Origin: Nitrospirota bacterium
GTDB lineage: Bacteria > Nitrospirota > JAOUDF01
Assembly (NCBI GenBank): GCA_029859385.1
Contig: JAOUDF010000026.1
Coordinates: 1 to 18,981 of the forward strand
Direction of reading: 5' to 3'
DNA length: 18,981 nt
Positions 1-6,747 of the stretch are shown one piece after another. Within the stretch, counting starts at the first letter, position 1; each line of letters opens with the position of its first letter. A program made the translations under genes and the position numbers. A model generated the notes under the pieces. The model was not told the DNA's origin. It did not search any database and was given only the letters and a program-made list of their open reading frames with translations.

Positions 1-1217
1 CACTCTTCGCCCGTACGATGTTTCTGCCTCCGGCGGACCTCGACCATCTGGTCAAAGTGGATGGTTCGGCCTTCACGGTGGTCCATGTACCGGAGTTTCT
101 TGCCGATCCTGTCAGCGATAAAACCAGGTCCGGGACCTTCGTGTTGCTGCACCTTGGCAGGCGGCTGGTGCTGGTCGGCGGCACGGCCTATGCCGGTGAA
201 ATTAAAAAATCGATCTTTACCATCATGAACTATCTGCTGCCCGAGGTGGGGGTGTTGCCGATGCATGCCGCGGCCAACATGAACAGGGCAGGGGAGACGG
301 CGATATTTTTTGGCCTCTCGGGGACAGGCAAGACGACGCTTTCCTCGGACGACGAACGGACGCTCATCGGCGACGACGAACACGGCTGGAGCGCCGATGG
401 CGTCTTCAACTTCGAGGGGGGCTGCTATGCCAAGGTCATTCGTTTGTCGAAGGAGAACGAGCCGCTGATCTACGCAGCGACGCAGAAGTTCGGCGCCATA
501 GTGGAGAATGTGCGCATCGACCCCGAAACCCGCCACATCGACTTCGACGACGAAACGATCACCGAAAACACCCGGGCTGCCTACCCGATCTCAACCCATG
601 TGCCCAATGCGATCTATCCCGGCACTGGCGGCCAGCCGATGGACATCGTGATGCTGACGGCCGACGCATTCGGAGTGTTGCCGCCGATTGCGCGGCTTAC
701 GCCGGAGCAGGCGATGTACTACTTCATCCTCGGCTATACGGCCAAGGTTGCAGGAACCGAGGCCGGGCTGACGGAGCCGACCGCCACCTTCAGCCCCTGC
801 TTCGGAGGGCCGTTCATGGCGCTGCATCCCGGCGTATATGCCCGGATGCTGGGTGAAAATATCCGAACGCACAACGTGCGCTGCTGGCTCATGAATACCG
901 GATGGACGGGCGGTCCCTACGGCGTGGGCAGCCGCATGGACCTGCCCTACACGCGGCGCATGTTGCACGCGGCCCTCAACGGCGAGCTGGATTCGGTGCC
1001 GTTTGTACCGGATGAAATCTTTGGCCTCCGGATACCACAAAATTGCCGTGGAGTTCCCTCAGGTGTATTGAATCCTGCTGAGGCATGGCACGATAACGAT
1101 GCCTATATAAAAGGCGCCCGGTCGCTGGCGGAGGCGTTCCACAAGCAGTTTGCGAAGTTCGTGGGCGAAGCGCCATGTGAGGCGACCAATGGTGCGCCGC
1201 TCTGGAACCGCCCGTGA
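1..1217 (+). CDS. pckA: Phosphoenolpyruvate carboxykinase (ATP), 3' part
   Basis: ATP-dependent PEP carboxykinase, which converts oxaloacetate plus ATP to PEP, ADP and CO2 in gluconeogenesis; cytoplasmic. The reading frame is open from base 3 and the residues before the first in-frame ATG at 18 (LFART) fit the family, so the gene starts left of the window and that ATG is internal. Counting from that ATG, the nucleotide-binding P-loop GLSGTGKT is at about 99-106, the metal/nucleotide motif LIGDDEHGW at 116-124, and EGGCYAK shortly after, followed by the conserved TADAFGVLPP and NTGW blocks. Known ATP-type enzymes are about 530 residues, so roughly 130 N-terminal residues are missing. No terminator is evident before the promoter of the next operon. 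Family assignment is very secure. Confidence 0.96.
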   Translation, partial: LFARTMFLPPADLDHLVKVDGSAFTVVHVPEFLADPVSDKTRSGTFVLLHLGRRLVLVGGTAYAGEIKKSIFTIMNYLLPEVGVLPMHAAANMNRAGETAIFFGLSGTGKTTLSSDDERTLIGDDEHGWSADGVFNFEGGCYAKVIRLSKENEPLIYAATQKFGAIVENVRIDPETRHIDFDDETITENTRAAYPISTHVPNAIYPGTGGQPMDIVMLTADAFGVLPPIARLTPEQAMYYFILGYTAKVAGTEAGLTEPTATFSPCFGGPFMALHPGVYARMLGENIRTHNVRCWLMNTGWTGGPYGVGSRMDLPYTRRMLHAALNGELDSVPFVPDEIFGLRIPQNCRGVPSGVLNPAEAWHDNDAYIKGARSLAEAFHKQFAKFVGEAPCEATNGAPLWNRP

Positions 1218-1223
1218 GTTCAG

Positions 1224-1252
1224 TTGATTTTACGGGGGCGGAGTGGTATCCT
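1224..1252 (+). promoter_or_regulatory. Sigma-70-like promoter for the def-rpe operon
   Basis: TTGATT (1224-1229) and TATCCT (1247-1252) are separated by exactly 17 bases, directly after the pckA stop and about 35 bases before the def start. It matches the consensus at 4 of 6 positions in each hexamer. A small palindrome, CCTTTTGAAAAGG (1267-1279), contains the AAGG that serves as the def ribosome binding site. Confidence 0.5.
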
Positions 1253-1286
1253 GTTCCCCTGCAAAACCTTTTGAAAAGGCCATGTT

Positions 1287-1805
1287 ATGCCAGTACTGAA
1301 GATATACAAATACCCCGATGCCGTCCTCAAGAACAAGGCCGAACCGGTTGCCGAGGTTAGTGACGAAATCCGTCAACTGATCGACGATATGTTCGAGACG
1401 ATGTACGCCGCACCGGGGATTGGTCTCGCGGCGACGCAGGTGGGTGTTTCGAAGCGGGTCATAGTCATCGATATAAGCCACAGTCATCCCGAAATTCCGC
1501 CGCTGGCGCTCGTGAACCCTGTTATCACCTTTAAAGATGGGGAAATCTGCGAGGAGGAAGGGTGCCTCAGCGTGCCTGATTACCAGGCAGATGTCTGCCG
1601 CTTCAACCATGTGAAGGTCAAAGCCTTGGACCGCGATGGCAACGAGGTAGAGGTAGAGGGTGAAGAGCTGCTTGCCCGGGCGATCCAGCACGAGATCGAC
1701 CATCTGGATGGCGTCCTTTTTATCGACCGGATCAGCGCCCTAAAGCGCGAGATGTACAAACGTAGAGTCAAGAAGCTGATGAAGCGCGAAGAGGTCAACC
1801 TGTGA
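1287..1805 (+). CDS. def: Peptide deformylase
   Basis: Metalloenzyme that removes the N-formyl group from nascent proteins as they leave the ribosome. All three family motifs are present: GIGLAATQ (residues 44-51), EGCLS around the metal ligand Cys93, and HEIDH (135-139), whose two His residues bind the metal and whose Glu is catalytic. The length of 172 residues is normal. The ATG at 1287 is preceded by AAGG at 1276-1279; the ATG five bases upstream is out of frame. The stop overlaps the GTG start of fmt by four bases, the classic pairing of formyl addition and removal genes. First gene of the operon that runs to rpe. Confidence 0.97.
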   Translation: MPVLKIYKYPDAVLKNKAEPVAEVSDEIRQLIDDMFETMYAAPGIGLAATQVGVSKRVIVIDISHSHPEIPPLALVNPVITFKDGEICEEEGCLSVPDYQADVCRFNHVKVKALDRDGNEVEVEGEELLARAIQHEIDHLDGVLFIDRISALKREMYKRRVKKLMKREEVNL

Positions 1806-2749
1806 GGGTACTCTTCATGGGTACCCCGGCCTTTGCGGTGCCGACATTGAAGGCAATATTCGAGGCGGGGCATGAGATCGTCGCAGTGATGACGCAGCCC
1901 GACAAGCCCCGTGGGCGCGGCATGGCGGTGACTCCGTCGCCGGTGAAGCAGTTTGCCCTGGACCACAACCTTCCTGTCTACCAGCCGGTAAAGGTCCGCG
2001 AAGAGGCGGCCATTCAGCGGATACGGGAGTTCGCCCCCGAGGTGATCGTGGTGGTGGCCTACGGCCAGATACTTCCCACGGCCCTGCTCTACCGCAATAT
2101 GGCGGTGTATGGCTGCATCAACCTTCACGGCTCCCTCCTTCCGAAATATCGCGGCCCGGCACCCATCAACTGGGCCATCCTCAACGGCGACAGGGTAACC
2201 GGCTCTACCACCATGTATGTGACGGAAGAGGTCGACTCCGGTGAGATACTGCTGAAGGACGAACTGGAGATACTACCGACCGATACGACGGCCAGCCTGG
2301 GCCTCAAGATGTCTGAAGCGGGCGGTGCCCTGGTGGTGGAAACCTTGCGCAGGGCGGCCGAGGGGACGCTGATGCCGGTTGTGCAGGACCCCGCCCTGGT
2401 CACCTATGCACCAATGTTGAAAAAAGAGGACGGCGAGATAAACTGGGGTCGCAGTGCCGCCGAAATCGACGGGCAGATCCGTGGTCTCTATCCTTGGCCG
2501 GGAACCTTTACCAGTAATGGCGGTGCCGTCATGAAGATTATCGAGGCTGTGCCCCTCGATGATGCAGCCAATGTTGGAAAGCCCGGCACTGTGCTGGCCA
2601 TAGATGCAAGCGGAATGACCGTTGCCGCCGGTTCGGGCAGTCTGCTGGTGAAGAAGGTGCAGGCCCCGGGCAAAGGGCCGGTAGGCGCCCGGGAGTACAG
2701 TTTAGGGCATGGCGTCCATCCGGGGACGGTCCTGGGAAAGGTATCATAG
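1802..2749 (+). CDS. fmt: Methionyl-tRNA formyltransferase
   Basis: Transfers a formyl group from 10-formyltetrahydrofolate to Met-tRNA(fMet) for translation initiation. The N-terminal hydrolase-like domain carries the catalytic trio Asn107, His109 and Asp145 (in INLHG and EEVDSGEIL) and the folate-binding loop SLLPKYRG (111-118). A C-terminal tRNA-binding domain follows, giving 315 residues, the usual size. The start is GTG at 1802, overlapping the def stop as GTGA, which implies translational coupling. The next gene begins one base after the fmt stop if its GTG start is used. Confidence 0.97.
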   Translation: MRVLFMGTPAFAVPTLKAIFEAGHEIVAVMTQPDKPRGRGMAVTPSPVKQFALDHNLPVYQPVKVREEAAIQRIREFAPEVIVVVAYGQILPTALLYRNMAVYGCINLHGSLLPKYRGPAPINWAILNGDRVTGSTTMYVTEEVDSGEILLKDELEILPTDTTASLGLKMSEAGGALVVETLRRAAEGTLMPVVQDPALVTYAPMLKKEDGEINWGRSAAEIDGQIRGLYPWPGTFTSNGGAVMKIIEAVPLDDAANVGKPGTVLAIDASGMTVAAGSGSLLVKKVQAPGKGPVGAREYSLGHGVHPGTVLGKVS

Positions 2750-2750
2750 C

Positions 2751-3545
2751 GTGTCGCAGAAACGTCTCTTTATTACCATCCTCTTCTCCACCGTCGCGGT
2801 GATGTTCCTGCTGGCGCTGGGGCTCTGGTTCATTCCGGCGACGGGGCTTGTCGACGTCAGTTCACTGTTGCCCAAGCTGGTTGGGGCAGTCATCGTTATC
2901 TTCCTGTTCCTGATTACCCTGGGTAGCGGCCTGCTGGCCTACGCTCTGACGACCCGCAACCGGATATTCCTGGCCCAGCCGCTCAGGGGGGTGGTGCTGA
3001 AGTTCCTCTATCCGATGATGGTACCGGTGGCGAAGATTTTTGGTGTTTCCCGCGACCGGGTGCAGCAGGGGCTGGTAGAGATCAACAACATCCTGGTCAA
3101 GGCATGTCTCAAGCCGATCAAGCCAGAAAAGCTCCTGCTCATGATGCCTCACTGCCTTCAGTTCCATGAGTGCGACCGCAAAATTACGACCGATGTCTAC
3201 AACTGCGTTTCCTGCGGCAGGTGCGACATAATGGATCTGCTCAAGATCGCGAAGAAATACAACGTGCACCTCTCCGTGGCGACGGGCGGGACGCTGGCCC
3301 GCAAGATTCTCAAGGAGCGGCGCCCCCATGCCATCATCGCTGTGGCGTGCGAGCGGGACATGACCTCGGGGCTTCAGGACAGCTTTCCGCTCCCCGTTCT
3401 TGGCTATCTGCTTGATCGTCCCAACGGCCCCTGCTTCGATACCAAGATCGACTACCGCAAGGTGGGGGAAGCCATGCTCTACTTTGCAAGCCTGGGGAAG
3501 GATGACAAACAGTCGAGCGAAGAGCCTGCGGTGGCAGGCGGATGA
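2751..3545 (+). CDS. Membrane-anchored Cys-rich DUF116 protein
   Basis: DUF116-family protein of unknown function. Two hydrophobic segments (about residues 6-30 and 42-66) anchor a cytoplasmic domain rich in cysteine. Visible cysteines are C135, C141, a CxxCxxC group C152/C155/C158, C200 and C228, an arrangement that could hold an Fe-S cluster or other metal, though I cannot show that. I chose the GTG at 2751 (264 residues) because GGGAAAGG lies about nine bases upstream and it follows the fmt stop by one base. An in-frame ATG at 2709 inside fmt would add 14 residues without a good ribosome binding site. The 3' end overlaps rsmB (ATGA). The context of translation and rRNA-modification genes suggests a housekeeping role. 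Confidence 0.8.
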   Translation: MSQKRLFITILFSTVAVMFLLALGLWFIPATGLVDVSSLLPKLVGAVIVIFLFLITLGSGLLAYALTTRNRIFLAQPLRGVVLKFLYPMMVPVAKIFGVSRDRVQQGLVEINNILVKACLKPIKPEKLLLMMPHCLQFHECDRKITTDVYNCVSCGRCDIMDLLKIAKKYNVHLSVATGGTLARKILKERRPHAIIAVACERDMTSGLQDSFPLPVLGYLLDRPNGPCFDTKIDYRKVGEAMLYFASLGKDDKQSSEEPAVAGG

Positions 3546-4933
3546 GGGAGCGTGCCGCCCGGCGGCCTGTGGCCGGTGCTGAAACTGTCGATATGGTGCG
3601 CATCGCGGTGGTCAAGGCGCTGGGCCGGGTCGGTCGCGAGGGCAGTTTTGCCGCGGAATGCGAGGCATTTCTCGGCCGTCCCGATCCGGCAGCCGTGGAC
3701 AAGGCCTTTTTTCAGGAGATCGCCTACGGTGTGCTGCGCAATCGCTCGGTGATTGACCTTGCGCTGGCTTCGTTTCTGAAGGGCGACCTTCCGTCGCTTC
3801 CCGTTCCCGTGCTGAATACCCTGCGGGCAGGTGCCTACCAGCTTCTCTTCATGGACAGGGTGCCGGCGTCGGCCGCGGTGAACGAATCGGTGAAGATTGC
3901 CAGGAAGCTCGGGCATGCCGGGACGGCGGGCCTCGTAAATGCAGTGCTGAGAAGGGTTTCGGAGAAGGGCCGCGAAATAGTCGACGGCATCTCAAGAGGC
4001 GAGTCGGTACCCTCGCTGGCAATGCGGTATTCGCATCCCGAATGGCTTGTCAGCCGTTGGGTTAACCGATACGGTGCGGAGAAGGCCGAGCGGCTCCTGG
4101 CTGCCGATAACGAAGTCCCGCCGCTTACCCTGCGGGTCAACAGGTTGAAGGGGACGCGCGACGAGCTTATCTCGAAGCTCCGGGAAGAGGGGATCGCCTG
4201 CGAGCCAACATCGGTGGCCGAGACCGGCATAAAAGTTACGGGCGGGAACCCCTTTGGGACGAGTGCGTTCCGGCAGGGCTGGTTTTCCGTGCAGGACGAA
4301 GGCGGCCAGTTAGTTTCCCTGCTCCTCGCCCCAGAGTCGGGTGATACGGTCATCGACCTCTGTGCGGCTCCCGGAGGCAAGGCTACCCACCTGGCGGAGA
4401 TGATGGGCGACCGGGGGCGCGTTGTCGCCGTGGACAATCATGCAAAGCGATTGGAGAAGGTGGCGGAGGCCGCCGGACGGCTGGGGCTCCGGGCAATAGC
4501 GCCGATGGTGGCCGATGCATCTCTGCCCGATTTGCAGTCAAAAACCGGCTTTGCCGACCGGGTGCTGGTCGATGTTCCCTGCTCGGGGCTGGGTGTGCTG
4601 AGGCGTCATCCCGAGGCTCGCTGGGAAAAGAAATTGTCCGATCTGGACCGCCTTAAGGGCCGACAACTTGCTATATTGAAAGGTGCGGCGTCCTGTTTGC
4701 GGGAGGGCGGAAGTCTTGTGTATGCCACCTGCTCTACCGAACCGGAAGAGAACATGGAGCTGGTAGGATCGTTTCTCAGGGATTCACCGGGAATGACTGT
4801 CGAATCGCCATTGCTTTTTCTGCCTGCAGCGGCGCATGTTTTTGTAAAGAATGGCTTGTGTCTTGATACCGCTGGTAATGACGCAGGCATGGACGGTTTC
4901 TTTGCGGTTCGGCTCGTGAAGGGGGATAAGTGA
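3542..4933 (+). CDS. rsmB: 16S rRNA (cytosine-C5) methyltransferase RsmB
   Basis: SAM-dependent enzyme of the Sun/RsmB family that makes m5C967 in 16S rRNA. The N-terminal part (about 18-150) looks like the NusB-type RNA-binding domain, and the C-terminal half is the Rossmann methyltransferase. SAM motif I is DLCAAPGGK (272-280). The two cysteines of the RNA m5C mechanism are in DVPCSG (C347) and YATCS (C397). At 463 residues it is slightly longer than the E. coli protein (429). The ATG at 3542 overlaps the DUF116 stop; an ATG at 3593 would remove 17 residues that look nonessential, so the start is a little uncertain. The stop overlaps the GTG of the PASTA gene. Confidence 0.93.
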   Translation: MRERAARRPVAGAETVDMVRIAVVKALGRVGREGSFAAECEAFLGRPDPAAVDKAFFQEIAYGVLRNRSVIDLALASFLKGDLPSLPVPVLNTLRAGAYQLLFMDRVPASAAVNESVKIARKLGHAGTAGLVNAVLRRVSEKGREIVDGISRGESVPSLAMRYSHPEWLVSRWVNRYGAEKAERLLAADNEVPPLTLRVNRLKGTRDELISKLREEGIACEPTSVAETGIKVTGGNPFGTSAFRQGWFSVQDEGGQLVSLLLAPESGDTVIDLCAAPGGKATHLAEMMGDRGRVVAVDNHAKRLEKVAEAAGRLGLRAIAPMVADASLPDLQSKTGFADRVLVDVPCSGLGVLRRHPEARWEKKLSDLDRLKGRQLAILKGAASCLREGGSLVYATCSTEPEENMELVGSFLRDSPGMTVESPLLFLPAAAHVFVKNGLCLDTAGNDAGMDGFFAVRLVKGDK

Positions 4934-5694
4934 CGGGGTTCAGGGCCTTTTTGAAATGGGCGGCCCTTTTTTTCGGGATTGCCCTGCTCGGGTTTCTCGC
5001 GGTGCTGGTAGGCATGCGCTGGTTCATCGGCGGTAGCAGCCTGGTGGTGCCCGATCTTGTAGGGCGCGATATGGTTTATGCCGTCGATGTCCTCAGCAGG
5101 ATGAACCTGCGCCTCAAGATTGACGGCGAGGAGTACCATCCCCACTTGCCCGCCAACTACGTGATAAGCCAGGAGCCTTTGCCGGGGACCGCGGTAAAAA
5201 AAGGGCGGAGTATCGCGGTCCGTGTGAGCAAGGGAGCCCATGAAGTAGCAGTGCCGACGGTGACGGGGATGTCTCAGCGGGAGGCTGAAATCGCCCTTCA
5301 GCAGAGTGGTTTCAGGATAGGGGATGTGGCCAGGGTGTTCAGTGAGCAGGTGGAGCGGGGAAAGGTCGTGGTGCAGAACCCTTCATCCGAACTCTCGTTG
5401 AACCGGGGCGGGAGTGTCAGTCTTCTTGTGAGCACGGGGCCGCAGACACAGGTATTGGCTATGCCTGCCCTGGGAGAGATGACCATAGGCGAGGCAGAGC
5501 ATCTCCTCGAAAAGCTCGGCCTGAAGGTAGGTACACTGAACTACAGCCAGGGAAACAGGGAAGGAATAGTAACATGGCAGAAACCGCAGGCCGGGACACC
5601 GGTCAAGGCGGGTGACGTGGTTGATCTGGTGGTAATGGTTATGGCCAGGCAGCCAGTGAAGGAAAAACAAAACAAACCGGAGAAAACTCGATGA
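4930..5694 (+). CDS. PASTA-repeat single-pass membrane protein
   Basis: 254-residue protein with a short cytoplasmic N-terminus, one transmembrane segment (about 10-32) and three extracytoplasmic PASTA repeats (about 38-101, 106-170 and 176-238). Each repeat begins with a V/M-P-x-(L/V/A)-x-G-like core and ends with a Q(E/N/K)P...G strand motif. PASTA modules bind peptidoglycan fragments or beta-lactams in Ser/Thr kinases and PBPs. Here there is no kinase or transpeptidase domain, so it is a stand-alone PASTA protein whose role can only be guessed as cell-wall sensing or binding. The tail after residue 240 is Lys-rich. GTG start at 4930 overlaps rsmB; the stop overlaps the rpe ATG. Confidence 0.85.
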   Translation: MTGFRAFLKWAALFFGIALLGFLAVLVGMRWFIGGSSLVVPDLVGRDMVYAVDVLSRMNLRLKIDGEEYHPHLPANYVISQEPLPGTAVKKGRSIAVRVSKGAHEVAVPTVTGMSQREAEIALQQSGFRIGDVARVFSEQVERGKVVVQNPSSELSLNRGGSVSLLVSTGPQTQVLAMPALGEMTIGEAEHLLEKLGLKVGTLNYSQGNREGIVTWQKPQAGTPVKAGDVVDLVVMVMARQPVKEKQNKPEKTR

Positions 5695-6329
5695 TAAAGA
5701 TAGCACCGTCCATCCTTTCCGCCGATTTTTGTCGTCTGGGAGAGGAGATTGAAGCCGTGGAAAGGGCCGGAGCAGACCTGCTCCATGTCGATGTAATGGA
5801 TGGCCGGTTCGTGCCCAATATCACCATCGGTCCGCCGGTAGTGGCGGCAGTGAAGAAGAGGAGCCGCCTGCCGCTCGACGTGCACCTGATGATTGTAGAG
5901 CCGGAAAAATATATCGATGCCTTCATAGACGCCGGGGCTGATATTGTCACCGTGCATGCCGAGGCATGTATCCATCTGCACCGCACCCTTGAGGCGATCA
6001 AGGGACGGGGGGTGAGGGCAGGAGTGTCCCTCAACCCGGCCACGCCGCTGTCGGCGGTAGAAGAGGTGCTCGACTGCATGGACCTCCTGCTGATCATGTC
6101 GGTAAACCCCGGCTTCGGAGGGCAGAGTTTTATCCCTGCGTCTCTGGACAAAATTGGTCGTGCCGCCCGAATGACCACAGGCCGATCGATAGAAATTGAG
6201 GTTGACGGGGGGGTGAAGGCCGACAATTCACGGCAAGTGGTCGATGCAGGTGCGACCATTCTTGTGGCCGGGTCGGCGGTTTTTCATTCGGCGGATTACG
6301 GAAAGACCATTGCTGCAATGAAGGGATAG
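5691..6329 (+). CDS. rpe: Ribulose-phosphate 3-epimerase
   Basis: Interconverts ribulose 5-phosphate and xylulose 5-phosphate in the pentose phosphate pathway; cytoplasmic TIM barrel. Metal and catalytic residues are visible: His32 and Asp34 in LHVDVMDG, His65 in HLMI, and Asp172 in EVDGG. The phosphate-binding loops NPGFGGQ and GSAVF are also present. The 212-residue length is typical. ATG at 5691 overlaps the stop of the PASTA gene (ATGA). It is the last gene of the operon; no convincing intrinsic terminator follows it. Confidence 0.97.
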   Translation: MIKIAPSILSADFCRLGEEIEAVERAGADLLHVDVMDGRFVPNITIGPPVVAAVKKRSRLPLDVHLMIVEPEKYIDAFIDAGADIVTVHAEACIHLHRTLEAIKGRGVRAGVSLNPATPLSAVEEVLDCMDLLLIMSVNPGFGGQSFIPASLDKIGRAARMTTGRSIEIEVDGGVKADNSRQVVDAGATILVAGSAVFHSADYGKTIAAMKG

Positions 6330-6374
6330 CCGAAAAATCAGCCTTTCAAGCCAGATAAGCTTGTGCAAAAACTG

Positions 6375-6404
6375 TTGACACGGCTTCCTCGTTCGTGATA
6401 GTGA
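6375..6404 (+). promoter_or_regulatory. Candidate distal promoter upstream of nirS
   Basis: A perfect TTGACA (6375-6380) is followed after 17-18 bases by ATAGTG/TAGTGA. It lies 46 bases after rpe and about 340 bases before nirS, so any transcript would carry a very long leader through the inverted repeat and CRP-like site downstream. The -10 element is weak. Confidence 0.35.
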
Positions 6405-6442
6405 ATTAGGTCTTCTCCATGATTAATACTGGTTAACCTGCG

Positions 6443-6503
6443 GCGATTGGCTCCGCGGAAGGTATTTAGGAAGTTTTTCTCCGGGGGGAGAGCAGCCAAT
6501 CGC
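6443..6503. repeat. 10-bp perfect inverted repeat with inner hairpin
   Basis: GCGATTGGCT (6443-6452) is exactly complementary to AGCCAATCGC (6494-6503), with 41 bases between. Inside the loop, TCTCC and GGAGA around a run of four G form a smaller hairpin. It is not followed by a T-tract, so it does not look like an intrinsic terminator. It could be an operator pair or an RNA structure in transcripts from the distal promoter. Confidence 0.6.
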
Positions 6504-6520
6504 GATAAAATTTATGTGAA

Positions 6521-6536
6521 GGTGATAAAAGTCACA
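6521..6536. promoter_or_regulatory. CRP/FNR-family operator upstream of nirS
   Basis: GGTGA-TAAAAG-TCACA matches the TGTGA-N6-TCACA binding pattern of CRP-type regulators at 9 of 10 half-site bases. The HcpR group of this family, which controls nitrogen-oxide genes in anaerobes, uses a similar TTGTGA-N6-TCACAA site. An overlapping outer repeat, TATGTGA (6513-6519) and TCACATA (6532-6538), is also perfect but with a 12-base gap. The site centre (6528.5) is about 40 bases before the predicted start point of the proximal promoter, the class II activator position. Confidence 0.55.
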
Positions 6537-6561
6537 TAGGGGCTTGGTGAATTGATATAGA
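6533..6561 (+). promoter_or_regulatory. Activator-dependent proximal promoter of nirS
   Basis: TATAGA (6556-6561) is a fair -10 element. At 17-base spacing the -35 position would be CACATA, a poor match that overlaps the CRP-like palindrome. A weak -35 under an activator site is what a class II activated promoter looks like. Predicted start point is about 6568, giving a leader of about 180 bases. Confidence 0.4.
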
Positions 6562-6567
6562 GTAATC

Positions 6568-6747
6568 AGTCTCTAAGTACTGGACGAGCCTAGAGTTGGG
6601 CTTATGTTGTCTGCATAAATTGCGGACAGAATATGGGATCAAGTAAAAACCTCTCGAAGGGAAGGAGGTGGTCCGGGAAGTAGGCAGTGTGTCACTCAGC
6701 ATGAGTGGCAATGTGTTGTGGCTCTATTCCTAAAGAAGGAGGAATAC
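6568..6747 (+). other. Structured 5' leader of nirS
   Basis: Roughly 180 bases without a convincing gene. It holds an 8-bp hairpin with a 5-base loop (6608-6615 with 6621-6628), an ACCTC/GAGGT pairing (6649-6653 with 6665-6669) that would cover the 16S-complementary AAGGAGGTGG at 6662-6671, and a 7-bp hairpin (6691-6697 with 6703-6709). The true nirS ribosome binding site AAGGAGG follows at 6736-6742. I compared it by eye with the GEMM (cyclic dinucleotide) riboswitch consensus and do not find its GCAAAGC core, so no known riboswitch class is claimed. Confidence 0.4.

Noticed and set aside
2709..2750. ATG at 2709 as start of the DUF116 gene
   Set aside because: It lies inside fmt without a good ribosome binding site, while GTG 2751 has GGGAAAGG and follows the fmt stop by one base.
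6551..6573. FNR-type box TTGAT...ATCAG near the nirS -10
   Set aside because: The half-sites are eight bases apart instead of four and one is imperfect, so it does not fit an FNR or Dnr site.
6568..6747. GEMM (c-di-GMP/cGAMP) riboswitch in the nirS or cytochrome leader
   Set aside because: Geobacter cytochrome genes often carry GEMM switches, but the GCAAAGC core and the flanking tetraloop-receptor pattern are absent from both leaders.
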